A DNA stretch of 64,000 bases from Canna indica (Eukaryota > Streptophyta > Magnoliopsida > Zingiberales > Cannaceae). The notes beneath the pieces were generated by a model. That model saw nothing but the letters and a program-made list of their open reading frames with translations, searched no databases and was not told the DNA's origin. The stretch spans positions 33,808,501-33,872,500 of the forward strand of contig CP136898.1 of the NCBI GenBank assembly GCA_034359265.1. The letters run 5' to 3'. This document shows, one piece after another, positions 1 through 11,044 of this stretch (its first letter is position 1; the number at the start of each line of letters is the position of its first letter). Both the position numbers and the translations under genes were made by a program.

Positions 1-2
1 AC

Positions 3-86
3 AGGGCTGCTAAGAAGTTATCAGCTATTGCTGCATGGGAGAACTCTAAAAAGGCAGATATGGAAGCTACACTGAAGCAGAAAGAG
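3..86 (+). pseudogene. Remorin C-terminal domain exon fragment
   Basis: Twenty-eight codons read RAAKKLSAIAAWENSKKADM and onward, ending just before a GTAACT splice-donor-like site at 87. The KLSAI-WENSKKA pattern is the start of the remorin C-terminal domain, a plant plasma-membrane nanodomain scaffold with an amphipathic coiled coil. The window begins inside the exon. The next expected remorin exon (EKLEKKKAEY-like) is not visible downstream; instead a carboxypeptidase-like fragment follows about 470 bases later. That suggests a gene fragment rather than a working gene, although a long intron cannot be excluded because the 5' side is outside the window. Confidence 0.6.
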
Positions 87-552
87 GTAACTACTTCACT
101 GAGTTACCCAAGTTGTGAAGTCCTTTGTTAATGGTATCTCTCCAAATATAGACTTGCGTAAACTAAGAAATAACAAGGAAGAAATTGTTCAGCTTCACAG
201 TTTTAACTATTTAGCAGTAATTTTCACTGGAGTTCTTCTAGATTCTGTTTGGAAAAAATGAACAGAAAACAAATATTATTGTAGGTGGACAGAAGCTGGA
301 AAAGTTTGGTTGGTTTATGATATCATAAACCAGCATAGAAAGGAAATATGAACTCAAAATGTTGTTGTCATCTTGGCAATGCAACTCAATTAGTTCATAA
401 CATGAATTTTTCATATCTGATCACTTTTGAGATTCTAGTAGTAGTGTGGGGGATAATTTTTGCATCTTCTTTCTAGTATTCACACTTTACAAGATTTTTT
501 TTTCGGAGGAAAATATAATGGTGTGATTTATTTTTTTACTCTTTTGTTGTAG

Positions 553-656
553 GTCACTATGTGCCCCAGTTAGCTGAACTTGTGTATGACCGCAACAAAG
601 ACACAAAGAACTACCCACACATCAACTTAAAAGGCTTCATTGTGATGACCAAATAA
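553..656 (+). pseudogene. Serine carboxypeptidase-like exon fragment
   Basis: After a TTGTTGTAG acceptor-like site the frame reads [17 protein letters not shown], then a stretch ending NLKGFIV, which matches the segment just after the catalytic-serine GESYAG motif in plant serine carboxypeptidase-like proteins. Agreement stops after GFIV, where GNP is expected, and the frame hits TAA at 654. The active-site serine exon itself is not present upstream. This is a single decayed exon. It lies on the same strand as the remorin fragment, as happens when a transposon captures pieces of unrelated genes. Confidence 0.6.
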
Positions 657-1156
657 GGGAGATGAACTTATTATTAGCTATAGTTCTGGAAAGGTGTGTA
701 ATTGTTGTCACTTATCTACACATGCATATATATTGTATGTCTCATTCAAATTTTGTTTTTATTCTTTATTCTCCACAGATGAGCATGTAGATTTCATACA
801 TGCATAAGAAGACACTGCATGCCAATTAGGCATGTCCATTATGCATGTGTACATTGAACAATATGAGAAAAATTCATCAAAGACTGGGAATGACTCTCAG
901 GAAGCACTTAATCCACTGCCAACCTTTGCATGTCTCAAAGACAAAACCAGTTGCAAGCAGCAAACTTAAAGGGTCAAATATCTAGAAGCAATGTTGGAAG
1001 ATTTCATGAATATAACAAGCTAACTATTTTTATTTTAGAAGACAATACTTAATCTACTTTCTTTTTATAATTAGAAGACAATATTGTTTAAGTTCATTAG
1101 TTGCTATTTTACTAAGTTTGGATTAATGTTATGTTTTAGTAGTTTGGATTTATATA
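657..1156. other. No recognisable gene; degraded flank
   Basis: AT-rich sequence follows the carboxypeptidase fragment. Around 778-950 there is an acceptor-like CTCCACAG followed by a broken frame that might be a further decayed exon of the same family, but I cannot align it convincingly. Nothing else is recognised. Confidence 0.4.
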
Positions 1157-2946
1157 GGGGGCGTTTGGTTGCCCGCAAATGCAAACGCTGCAAAATCCAT
1201 TTGCATGCAAAAGTAAATGCCCGCAAATAGATTTTGCAGCCTAGCGTTTGGTTGCCCGCAAGTAGAGCTGCAACTTCTATTTGCGGGCGTTTGGTTGACC
1301 GCAAATGGAAGTTGTAATTACACTTGCAACTTGCAACGTGCAACTTGCATCTTACGAAATTTTTCGGGTCGGGTCGGGCACGAATTTTCTCAAGTCGGGC
1401 TGAGCCGGGCCGGGACGGGACAGGCCGAGCATGCACGAATTTATCCGGGCCGGGTACAAACTTTTTCGGGCAGGGCCGGGCACAAACTTTTCGGGTCGGG
1501 TCATGCACAAATCTTTTTGGGTCGGGCCGGACATGAATTTTTTCGAGTCGGCCCGAGCCGGACCGGGACAGGTTGGGCAGTGCACGAATTTTTTCGGGCA
1601 AGGCTGGGCCGAACACAATTTTTTTTTTCGGGCTGGGCACGAATTTTTTTTTTGGTAAGGCCGGGCCGGGAAACGAATTTTTTCAGGCCGGGTCGGGCAG
1701 GAATTTTTTCGGGCCGGGCCGAGCACGAAATTTTTTTGGCCGGGAACGAATTTTCTCATGCGTGGTCGGGCATAAATTTTTTGGGCCGAGCCGAGTCAAG
1801 ATGGGCAGTGCACGAATTTTTTTGGGCAAGGTTGGGCCCGATGCGAATATTTCGGACTGGGCATGAATTTCTTTTCGTGTTAGGTCGGGCTGGGCATGAA
1901 ATTTTTTGGGTCGGGTCGGGACACGAATTTTTTTGGGCAGGGCTGACAACGAATTTTTTCGGGCAGGGCCAAGCAAGAATTTTTTCGATCCAGACCGGGC
2001 ATGAATTTTTTTGGGGCGGGCCGAGCACAAAATATTTTGGGCCGGGTTGGGCACGAATTTTTTGGGGCTGGGCCGGGCAAGGCACGAATTTTTTCGGGTC
2101 GGCACGAGTCGGGCAGTGCATAAATTTTTTCGGGCAGGGCTGGGTTGGGCACGAATTTTTTTGGGTCGGGCATGAATTTTTTCGGGCCGGGCCGGGGTAC
2201 GAATTTTTTTTGGGCAGGGCCGGGCAGACAGTGAATTTTTTCGAGCCAAGCTGAGCACGAATTTTTTTGGGCCTGGCCGAGCACAAATATTTTCCGGCTA
2301 GGCCAGGCACGAAATTTTTGAGTCGGGCTGGGCACAAAATTTTTCAGGCCGGGTTGGGCATGAATTTTTTCGGACCGAGCCAGGCTGGGATGGGTCGTGC
2401 AGTGCACGAATTTTTTGGGTCGGGTCGGACACAAATTTTTTCGCGGCGGGACGGACACGAATTTTTTCGGGCCGGGTCGGGCATAAATTTTTTGGGTCGA
2501 GCCTGGGACAAATTTTTTCGGGCCAGGCTAAAAACTTAGGCCCGACACGATTTGTCTGACAAATTAATAATTTTTAAATTTTGTATAATACTGAAAATAT
2601 ATTAAAAAATCTATCAAATGACATCAGATGTAAAATCTGACACTACCATCAGGTTCAGCACACAAAAACCTACAACTTTGATATTTATCTCGTCTTCATC
2701 CGACGACTCTACGTCGCCAAAATTAATTATTTTTCAATACTTAAATTATTGCATTTGCAGCCCGCAATCTTGTATTGCGGGCTTTTTGGGCTGCAATTCC
2801 ACTTGCGGCCCGCAAATGATATTTGAAATACAAGTTGCAACTAGTAAATGCTGCAAAATGATTTTGCAGCCAACCAAACAAATTTGTTATCTAAATGCTG
2901 CAACTAGAGTTGCAGCATTTGTACTTGCGGGCAACCAAACGCCCCC
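1157..2946. mobile_element. Non-autonomous TIR transposon, PIF/Harbinger-like by 3-bp duplication
   Basis: The ends are a perfect 22-bp inverted repeat starting GGGGGCGTTTGGTTGCCCGC at 1157-1178 and mirrored at 2925-2946. A 3-bp repeat ATA flanks it (1154-1156 and 2947-2949). Subterminal sequences repeat the TTGCGGGC/GCAAATGC theme at both ends. The interior is almost entirely a G/C-rich minisatellite and encodes no transposase, so the element would depend on another copy. The superfamily is inferred from the 3-bp duplication and the GTTTGGTT terminus. The usual PIF target is TWA, so ATA is not a perfect match. Confidence 0.7.
1365..2530. repeat. Degenerate G/C-rich minisatellite inside the TIR element
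   Basis: Dozens of imperfect units alternate a CGGGCCGGGCACGAA-type block with a run of T, giving a period of roughly 22-35 bp with variable insertions such as GTGCACGAA. The regular absence of stop codons in several frames produces long open frames on both strands (for example 1217-2254), which I regard as artefacts of base composition. Related CGGGTCGGGCCGAG-plus-T-run units recur at 44400-44530. Confidence 0.85.
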
Positions 2947-2949
2947 ATA

Positions 2950-3460
2950 ATGTACTCTTGATTTAATATAAAAATGTTCTTTAAATATTGATCTATGTTA
3001 ATATTTCAATATCACAAGCTGAGAACCTACTTTTGTGATAAGCTGAGATTAAACCAATTTTTGTATGACAGCTTTAAAATGCTCTCTTTAGTAACAGATC
3101 ATGGTTTGAATAAATTGTATAATACTGCTATTGTAAAAACAAGTAATAGCAAGTCAAGCATGCTATAACAAACTAATAATAACGGTTTGAAAATGCTATA
3201 TAAATATATATGATAATTAACTATTATTGCTATTGTAAAAAGAAGTAATTGCAGGTTATGAATGTGATAACAAACTAATCATAACGGATAAAAAATGTTA
3301 TAAGATAACATTCATATAGCATTCGCAATTGCATTTCTGAAACGCTATTATAAGCTTCCTACATAAGATAGCGTGCGATTTGACAGCGTTTTGTATAATG
3401 TTATACACTACCTATGATAGTGTTTATGACATGCTATTAATGACGATTTTTGTAGTAGTG
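2950..3460. mobile_element. 3' end of a CACTA-like element, truncated
   Basis: The segment ends TTTTTGTAGTAGTG at 3460, the mirror of a CACTACTACAAAA terminus. Two diverged copies of an approximately 100-bp module containing TTGTAAAAA-AAGTAAT and ATAACAAACTAAT occur at about 3130-3200 and 3230-3300, resembling subterminal repeats. No matching CACTA start was found between the TIR element and here, so the 5' end is missing or outside the window. Confidence 0.5.
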
Positions 3461-3585
3461 ACGAGGAGAAGGAGCAACTTAGGCCAATGTCGATAATGGA
3501 CTTCCCCTCCGAAGAATATGACGATGAGGAAGATGAAGCCCGCGACCTCGCATCAAGTTCCTTCTATCACAACCTCGCCCAGTTC
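3461..3585 (+). pseudogene. Host gene exon fragment, acidic protein of unknown family
   Basis: Directly after the CACTA terminus an open frame reads EEKEQLRPMSIMDFPSEEYD and continues with an acidic run and SSSFYHNLAQFE, before running into the minus-strand copia sequence. The composition (P-S-MDFP, D/E-rich, then SSF-NLA) recalls the C-terminal region of some plant uncharacterised proteins, but I cannot name the family. It is bounded on both sides by transposon sequence, so it is at best a fragment. Confidence 0.35.
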
Positions 3586-6180
3586 GAAAGTAAAGCCACT
3601 CGACTTTAGATAACTCTTCAAGTCTTTTATCCCTTCCTCATCATCACTTGTTATTATGATATCATCAACGTACACTAATTTTATCACTAACTTCCCTTTG
3701 TTTTCTTTGATGAACATACATGTATTAGTGTAGCATTGTTTGTACTCGAATGAATTTATGCTTATTGAATTTTTTTCAAACCATTGCCTTCCTACTTGCT
3801 TATGGTCATATATGGATTTTAACAATCTGCATACTCTCCTATCATCTTTAAATCCATACCCTAGTGGCTTCATCATGTAAACCTCTTCTTTTAATTCACC
3901 ATGGAGATAAACATTGCTTACATATATCCATTTGTAGCAGAGATCATTATTTAGCTGCGGCAATAGCTATCAATGCCCTTAATGTTGTCATTTTAGAAAC
4001 ATGGGCATATGTCTCAACATAATCTATCCCCTTAATTTGGTTGAAGCCCTTTGCCACAAGTCTGGACTTATGTTTATCAATTTCTCTATTTGGCTTGAAC
4101 TTTGTCTTGAAAACCCATTTGCACCGTATTGCCTTTTTTTCGGGTGGTAAGTCACGCAATTCCCATGTATCATTTTCTTCCAATGTAGCTATTTCAGCTT
4201 GCATTGATTTCACCCAAACTGAGTTTTGAATTGCAACTTCATAGCTACTAGGATCATTATTTGCATCTATATATGCTAAGAAGCTTTTGTGTGTCAGTTG
4301 CCTGAATTGTAATATTCTGATATGGGATACAGTATGGATTTCTTTTTAACATCAGGCATGGTCGAATTACATTGATAGTCATATAATTTTGCAGGCTTCT
4401 TAGGAACTCTATAGCTTTTCCTTATTGAACATTCTTGATTTGTTTCTTTCATCTGTTGGTTCTGTACTTCAATTGGCATTTCTTCATCATTAGCTTGTGT
4501 GTTATTTTCAGCATCGGCTAGTATTTCATTTCCTTCAAGTGATTGTTCTAACATATTAGTGTCTATGAACTCTCCTGGTACTGTTTGAGATCCACTATTA
4601 ATTCATTTGGATCTATCCTTTTCTTCAATTGTAGCATGTCATTGTTCATTGAACATTCATCTACAGATAAATTTTTATCTTTTGGCACTTCCAATTCAGT
4701 GACCGAGAAGATAGTCTTTTGTGCTCCCTTCTCATTGAAAGGAAGAATGTGTTCTACAAATTCAACATTTCTAGACACCTTAATTGTTTTTGTTTTCAGA
4801 TCATAGACTTGTACCCCTTCTTCCCATAGGGATATCCAATGAATATACACTCATATGCCTTAGGATCAAATTTTTGTCTTCCTTGTTTCAGTGTATAGGT
4901 GTAACACAAGCAACCAAACACTTTCAAATGATCTAATGTGGGTTTGCACTGGTACATTATCTCATATGGTGACTTATTCTCAATGACAGGATAAGGTATC
5001 ATGTTAATTAGATATAATGTTGCTGTTAGAATGCATTCTCCCTAAAAATCCAGAGGTAATTGAGATTGAAATCTCAAGCTTCTTGCTACCTCTAACAACT
5101 GCATGTGTTTTCTCTCAACTCGTGCATTTTGTTGAGGTGTTTCTACACAGGTACCCTGATGTATTATGCCATATTGATTGAGTAATGTGTTCATGAGCTT
5201 GTTGAAGAACTATGTTCCATTGTCAGTTCTAACAATCTTAATGGTATTGTTGCATTGAGTTTGTACCATTTTTATGAAACTTGCCATTATATCAGTCACT
5301 TGACTCTTGTACGCAAACAGGTATGTCCAACAACTTCGACTATAGTCATCTACAATTGTTAGAAAGTATGAATTTTCATCATGTGTTTTCACTCTATGAG
5401 GACCCCATACATCACAGTGTATCAAGTCAAAAACACTTTAAGGTTTATTCATGCTATGTTGAAAAAGAAGTTTACATTGCTTAGCTAATGAACATATATT
5501 GCAAAAGAAATCTGACATGTTCTTATTTTAGGTATGTCTTTGGACAACAATTTCATACGACTAGTAGAAATATGGCCTAGTCTCAAATGCCACAGAGAAG
5601 TTAAGTCAGGAGCTACTAACATTGCCTTTGAGCTACTTTGTTTTTTACAACTTGATATAGGTGATATGCCTTCCATAAGGTATAGACCTCCTTACTCCTT
5701 ACCAGTCCCCAAGATTTTCTTCGAGGTAAGGTCCTGAATCACAAACCCATTTGAGTCAAACATCATTGAATAATTTAACTCTTTGGTTAGCTTACTAATT
5801 GATATCAGATTGACTTTGAATGAAGGAACTGATAATACTTTGTTAAGCCGAAGGTTTCTATTTACATAAGCACCACCCATGTGTGTCAATTGAGTTTTGC
5901 TACCATTAGGCAATGAGACATTTTCATCTTGGTTTGGTTTAACTAAGTTATCAAGGTTGATATATCCTGATGCTATATGATTTGTAGCACCACTATCAAC
6001 TATCCAAGACTTAGCTAAAGTACAGGTAAATGAGGAAGCTTGATAACCTGCCATATTCACTTGTGGTTGATTTGGTAATTTGCTTCTCATCATGTTGATG
6101 ATGCTTTGCAGTTGCTCTTCACTCAGCTCAGCAATTGTCTCTTTTGTTTTCGAACTGCTTCCACTTGTTGATGGTTTGTA
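3580..6180 (-). pseudogene. Ty1/copia pol (protease, integrase, RT)
   Basis: Minus-strand blocks in order are: aspartic protease WIVDSGATNHIA (about 6010-5975); a gag-pre-integrase segment with LWHLRLGHIS (about 5615); integrase core with DVWGP, IVDDYSR and VRTDNGT (5425-5210); a linker with the copia FGCLCY and GYPYGKKGY signatures (about 4920-4800); RT N-terminal CKWVFKTKF and LVAKGFNQ (4130-4060); and RT catalytic YVDDIIITS (3680-3650). The frame is broken between nearly all blocks and the RT ends at about 3580. It is not functional. Its junction with the host fragment at 3461-3585 is blurred because both readings are open there. Confidence 0.85.
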
Positions 6181-6345
6181 TTAGGTGCTTCCTTCATTGC
6201 TCTCCACAGCCAATGCTTTAGTATAGTAACCTTTGCTTGACTGATCATCTGGTTTTGGTCTGCCCTTGTACCACTTATGTCCAGGTGGAAAGCCATGCAA
6301 CCAATAGCAATTTTCCTTAGTATGCCCTGGTTTAGGCCATATGAG
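6181..6345 (-). pseudogene. Ty1/copia gag zinc-knuckle segment
   Basis: The minus frame contains KPGHTKENCYWLHGFPPGHK, the second half of a CCHC knuckle plus the linker typical of plant copia gag; the first cysteine pair is lost at the junction with gypsy sequence. It is followed on the minus strand by the protease of the same element. About 150 residues expected between this piece and the gag N-terminus at 36797-37070 are absent, so insertion of the gypsy block was accompanied by a deletion, or one followed later. Confidence 0.7.
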
Positions 6346-6655
6346 GATAGGCGACTGCGGTTGAGGTGGATACGGTCGGGATGAGTCCCATGTGATCGAG
6401 CCGACTGTGATTGAGGTGGATACAACGATCTCATATGAGGAGAGGCCAGTAGAAGTACTTGACCGACAAATCAAGAAACTAAGGTCCAAGGAAATTCCCT
6501 TGGTAAAGGTCAAGTGAGAGCACCACACCGGGCAGGAGGTTACCTGGGAGGTGGAGCAGGACATGAGGGAGAGCTACCCCTCTTTGTTCGAGGATATGGT
6601 GAGTCCCTATGCTATACTAAAATTCGAGGAGGAATTTTCCTTAAGGGGGGAAGAT
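6346..6655 (+). pseudogene. Ty3/gypsy chromovirus pol C-terminus
   Basis: The plus frame reads ISYEERPVEVLDRQIKKLRS and continues KEIPLVKVK, then a TGA where tryptophan is usual, then EVTWEVEQDMRESYPSLF. This is the C-terminal tail of a plant chromovirus integrase (KEIPLVKVLW-N-EATWE family pattern). Only this tail is present; everything upstream in pol is missing. A purine-rich tract (TTAAGGGGGGAAGAT, 6641-6655) follows and abuts an LTR, as expected of a polypurine tract. A small imperfect tandem duplication containing TTGAGGTGGATAC sits at its left edge. Confidence 0.8.
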
Positions 6656-7692
6656 TGTAATACCCGAGGTTTCCTAATATAAATTTATTTGGTGTAGCGC
6701 ACCAGATCGGGAGATAGCCAGGTCGAGTCACAAAATCACTACGAGTAGAAGGTATAATTTAATTTTTTATAAATTAATGATAAATGTTATTTTTATGATC
6801 TTCAGTTGGGATGATTGAGTCGGGTTTGAAATCATACTCGCGGATCGAGTCGGGGCTCAAATCGAGCTTATATTGAGTCGAGTAGGGGTTTTTAAGTGAG
6901 GAGGGCAATTTGGTCAAAAAATAAAATAAAATAAAACCCCTATTACCTTAGCCACCGTACGGCTCAAGGAGAGGAGCCGCACGCAGTTCGAGGTGAAGGG
7001 AGAGAAGGGGATTCCGAGTGGTGGCGCTAGAAGTTGGTGTCGTTGCCGGAGATCGGAGTCGTTGTCGCCTAGATCGTCTTCCTCTTTGATCAAGGTGAGT
7101 GGTCGAACCTAGACTCGTAGGGTAGGCGTGTGGCCGACCCATTGAAATAGGAGATTTGTTGATTCTCGCATTGAATCTCGTCGTATCTTCAAGGCTTTTC
7201 AAGATTTATGGTTCCTTTATGCATCTAGTGTCGATTGATGAACGTTTCCGCGATGATTTTTTGAGTTTAGGAGCCAGCCGAATAAGGGAAGAAGGGAAAA
7301 GGTCATGCCGAAATTTTCCCCAATTCCTTGAATTGGTTTAAACCCCTTAGATCGAACTCCTCTCATGATTAAGTAGATTAATGGTTCAATTTTTTTAAGT
7401 ATGGTCGAAATTCCTCTTTCCCACCTTTAAAGGGCTCGGCCGAGCATGATAACCCTTGCTGAGGGTTCGACCGTGTGGGGAGGAGGGTGGATTCGATCAA
7501 ATATGTTGATTCCTTCTTTTAGAGACTATGTTCGTCGATTGAAATTGTAGATTAAGCAATTGATGAATGGATTGTTGATATTAGTAGATAAATTTTAAAG
7601 TTTGTAGAAGAGTATCTTCTTGAATGCGTATATATGGCTAACATTATCTATGGTATATGAATCGTGCAATTTCCTTCGTCAAATCACTAATG
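6656..7692 (+). mobile_element. Gypsy LTR 1, first part (promoter, leader, splice-donor-like site)
   Basis: The LTR starts TGTAATACCCGAGG right after the polypurine tract. An A/T-rich TATA-like run (about 6920-6936) is followed by a G/C-rich leader (6950-7090) and a consensus donor CAAG|GTGAGTGG with the cut at 7094/7095. The LTR is interrupted at 7697 by the Athila element and resumes at 27993-28361 and 29990-31013, for about 2.4 kb in total. Its start, leader and end resemble the LTRs at 34055-36796 and 40544-43652 (minus), but it is clearly a different copy and probably a different subfamily. Confidence 0.75.
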
Positions 7693-7697
7693 CTAGT

Positions 7698-8990
7698 TGA
7701 TGACATGTATATTTTCCATCTTAAGCTGCTTATTTTCATGCTAAATTCGAATTAAATACTTCCTAATATGTGGTTATTGTTATGTTTAATATTTAGGCAA
7801 CAAAGTATGGAAATAAATTAAAAAGAAGCCTCATTGCATGTTTTTGGAAGCTAGAAATTGGAAAGAAAGTTGGACATGGTCGTCATGCCTTAGATGTGCC
7901 CACGCCTTAGCGAAGATACATGTGGCAGAATCAGAAATTACCAATTCAGGGATGGAAATTTATTTCTAGCTTCTCATACGAATTTAGACTCTCCTTTTGT
8001 GTCTAAAAGATTAAACCAAGATATTTGGTTGTTAGTTTATTACTATGTAGGGTTGATTTGATTTGTATTTCTATTCTAGTTAGGTTTGGAATTCTCCTAT
8101 AAGAGGAGAACAGTTGTAATGTACATGATCTCGAGTTTTTAGCTTTAGTTTTTATGCTTTGTTTTAGTCTTTTAATTTTAGTTTAGAATTAAGTTTTTCA
8201 ATTGAGCAAAAATATTTTAAAAAGATGTTTGTCCTTGAGATGCGTGGCTAATTCTCTTTTACCTAGCTAAAGGACGTTCGACGTTTTGGTTCCACTCGGA
8301 TTGTGAGATCTCTCTATGCTTAATTTCTCTTGATCTCTAGTATTCATTTATTTCCTACAATAATTTATCTATTGATCCTTTTTAATTGTTGGTCTGTTAC
8401 CGGGTTATTAGGATAATAGTTTGCCTTTCGGTATGATTGTTCCATGCCGAATTTAGAGGCAATTAGTCGAGGTTGTTGTTCAATCCGTACTAATTTTTTG
8501 AATTAATTTGACATGTGAAATTATTGTTCAATTCACATAGTCTATTAAAATCGGTGATCCCAAGAACTTTAGCTATCGATAGTTCCATAGAGTGTCTCTA
8601 GGAATACTAATCAATAAGGGTTTAATCGCAACGCTTGTTTGGATTAACCATAGATTTAAAGAAGATCACAGTTCTTAGCACTTGTCTACGACCAAACCGA
8701 TTTACTAGAAATAAAAGAACTCATCCTTTGTGTATGTGATCAATCCTACGAACTAAAATCGAGAATGCCCCTTTAGCTAGGCTTTTCTCTCATTGATTTC
8801 TCCTCAAATTTTAATTATTGTCTTTATTTATGTCTTCTTGCATCTAATCAACCCCCCCCTTCCTTTCTTTTAATTTATGATTTTGAAAGAATTTAAAACT
8901 AACCAGTTTTTGTGGATTCGACCCTACTTGTCACAACTACAAAATCTCAAAGAAGTAGGTATTTGTTTTTGGTGGATTCGACACTCATCA
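7698..8990 (+). repeat. Athila-like 5' LTR
   Basis: It begins TGATGACATGTATATT and ends GACACTCATCA. It matches 26688-27987 along its whole length with scattered substitutions and small indels. No coding sequence is supported; the open frame at the start of the other copy is an LTR shadow. Confidence 0.95.
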
Positions 8991-8995
8991 AATTT

Positions 8996-9013
8996 TGGCG
9001 CCGTTGCCGGGGA
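8996..9013 (+). promoter_or_regulatory. Primer binding site, tRNA-Asp type
   Basis: TGGCGCCGTTGCCGGGGA lies 5 nt after the 5' LTR. It is complementary to the 3' end of plant tRNA-Asp including CCA, the classic primer of Athila/Tat-type elements. Confidence 0.92.
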
Positions 9014-9054
9014 CTGGTAATAAATAGTTTTAATTCTTTTGTTAACCAGTTTTG

Positions 9055-9930
9055 ACTGTGCAGGAAAATTCCATACATGTTAGACATGGGCACTTCTTAA
9101 CATTGATGGTTAGATTTGATCGCACGGGAGAACTCATATACGATCCTGAGATTGAGAAGACTGCTAGAAGTCTTAGAACGGCGATCCAACAGCGATGCAA
9201 ACACATTTCAGCACCCTCATCTTCAATAGCAGATGAGATGTGGGCACGCCTTAACTCTGAGACAAGTAGAAATAGAAGCAGGAATGGCTGAAAATAATCT
9301 GACCTTGCGCGAGATGGCTGCTGCACGTACCTTTCAACCAACCATCATTATGCATCACTTACACAGAACTAGAGGTAAATTTTGAATTAAAATCTGGACT
9401 GATACATCTCTTACCTATTTTTCAAGGACTTGAAAATGAAGACCCTCACAAGCACTTGAAGGAATTCCGCATTGTATGCTCAACAATAAAATCACTCGGG
9501 ATATCCGATGAGCAAATCAAAGTGCGAGCCTTCCCTTTTTCCTTAGCAGATGCAGCCAAGGAGTGGTTGTTCTACCTTCCTCCTGGATCAATCAACGCAT
9601 GGATAGATTTGCTAAGGCTATTCTTGGACAAATTCTTTCTAGCTTCACGAGTCGCTGGAATTAGGAGGGAAATCTGCGGAGTTATACAAAAAGACACGGA
9701 GACTCTACATGAATATTAGGAAAGATTCAAACGGTTATGTGCAAGTTGCCCTCAACATGGTATTTCTGAATAATTACTAATCCAATACTTTTATGAAGGT
9801 TTGCTACCCATGGAAAGGAAGATGATGGATGCAACAAGTGGTGGGGCTATAGTGAACAAAACTCCTCAAGCACCTAGAGAATTAATCTTCATCATGAATG
9901 CTAATTCCCAACAATTTGGGCTTTGACAGG
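9055..9930 (+). pseudogene. Athila-type gag
   Basis: An N-terminal part (RFDRTGELIYDPEIEKTARS, about 9110) is followed after frame breaks by the core gag domain: LKEFRIVCSTIKSLGISDEQ, then the strongly conserved RAFPFSLADAAKEWLFYLPP (about 9530-9590), and after an in-frame TAG at 9718, ERFKRLCASCPQHGISE. Another stop follows, then the IQYFYEGLLP region and an NSQQFG end (about 9915). The RAFPFSL-AA-WL-YLPPGSI pattern is diagnostic of the Athila/Tat retrotransposon gag. Several stops make it non-functional. Confidence 0.85.
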
Positions 9931-10138
9931 AACCTTCAAGAGGAGTAAATGAGGTAAATGTATCCTCCCTTGAATCTAAAATTACTCATTTAACTACTAT
10001 GGTTTAGAATTTGGTTGTAGGAAACACATCACAGGTTAAAGTATGTGGGATTTATACCGTCGCTGGTCATCTCACCGACATGTGCCCTAACTAGAACAGC
10101 CGAGAACATTGATGATCAAGCCTCCCTTTCTATAAAGA

Positions 10139-10642
10139 TTGACCAAGTCTAAGAAGGAAAATGAAAAAAAAAATATTCTTGAAACTTTTCGCAAGGTTGA
10201 AATAAATATTCCCTTACTTGACGTCATTAAGAAAATATCTCGATGTGCTAAATTTCTCAAGGAATTGTGTACCAACAAGAAAAAGTTGACTAGTAATGGA
10301 AAGGTAAGTGTGGGAGGAAATGCTTCCGCTGTACTTCAAAGAAAATTACCTCCCAAATGCAAAGATCAAGGTATGTTTGCTATTTCTTGCAAGATAGGCA
10401 ATGTTGGTATGAAACGAGTTATGTGTGATTTAGGAGCATCTATATATGTCATGTCATTGTCTATTGATTCATCTTTAAATATTGGTCCATTGAAAAAGAT
10501 AGGTGTTGTCATTCAATTAGCTGTCAGGTCAGTTGTTTACCCTGAAGGGGTGTTGGAAGATGTTTTAGTTCAAGTAAATAATTTACTCTTTCCTGCATAT
10601 TTTTTTTTGCTCAATATGGAGGAAGACGCATCTTCCAACTAA
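10139..10642 (+). pseudogene. Athila-type aspartic protease region
   Basis: Residues include KLPPKCKD, then the protease core MCDLGASIYVMSLSI, and VVYPEGVLEDVLVQVN. Athila/Tat proteases have DLGAS instead of the D-S/T-G triad, as here. The frame stays open for 167 residues and then breaks. Degraded continuation (LGRPFLSIARTKIDVYDGTL) reaches about 10720 and LELRLLPRHLKYT lies near 11020-11040, where pol should begin. No RT follows. Confidence 0.85.
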
Positions 10643-11044
10643 TCGAAAATTTTACTTGGAAGACCCTTTCTTAGCATAGCTAGGACAAAAATTGATGTGT
10701 ATGATGGCACACTCACTATGTAATTTGATGGGGAAGTCATCAAATTCAATGTTTATGATGTCATGAAATTTCCTAGCGATTTTTTTTTTTGTTAACGGTA
10801 TTGATTTTATTGGCATTTTAGCTCACGAAATATTTAATTTGAGTGTTATGGACATGAATATCAATCTGGACAGTATTGAAATTGATTATAAAAATAATTT
10901 GCAGGCTGAAATAAAGGCGCTCAAAACCACATAAACTAATGCGTCATGCCTAGAACCATCTATTTCTCGCACTAAGCTTCTACGGTCTATTGTGCAAACA
11001 CCGCAATTGGAATTGAGGCTGCTGCCTAGGCATCTAAAATACAC

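Larger units (their letters stand above)
3580..6345 (-). mobile_element. Decayed Ty1/copia element, pol and gag 3' part
   Basis: Read on the minus strand the order is gag zinc knuckle, protease, integrase, reverse transcriptase, the Ty1/copia order. The element stops inside the RT near 3580, so RNase H and the 3' LTR are missing. On the other side it stops at about 6345, where plus-strand gypsy sequence begins. The missing gag N-terminus, primer binding site and LTR lie at 36797-37394 on the same strand, so the gypsy block appears to be inserted in this copia element. Confidence 0.8.

Noticed and set aside
1217..2254. 345-residue open frame with many G-R-A-F-F repeats, and several overlapping long frames on both strands
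   Set aside because: All arise from a stop-poor G/C-rich minisatellite inside a TIR element; open in multiple frames at once, no domain, no splice or start context.
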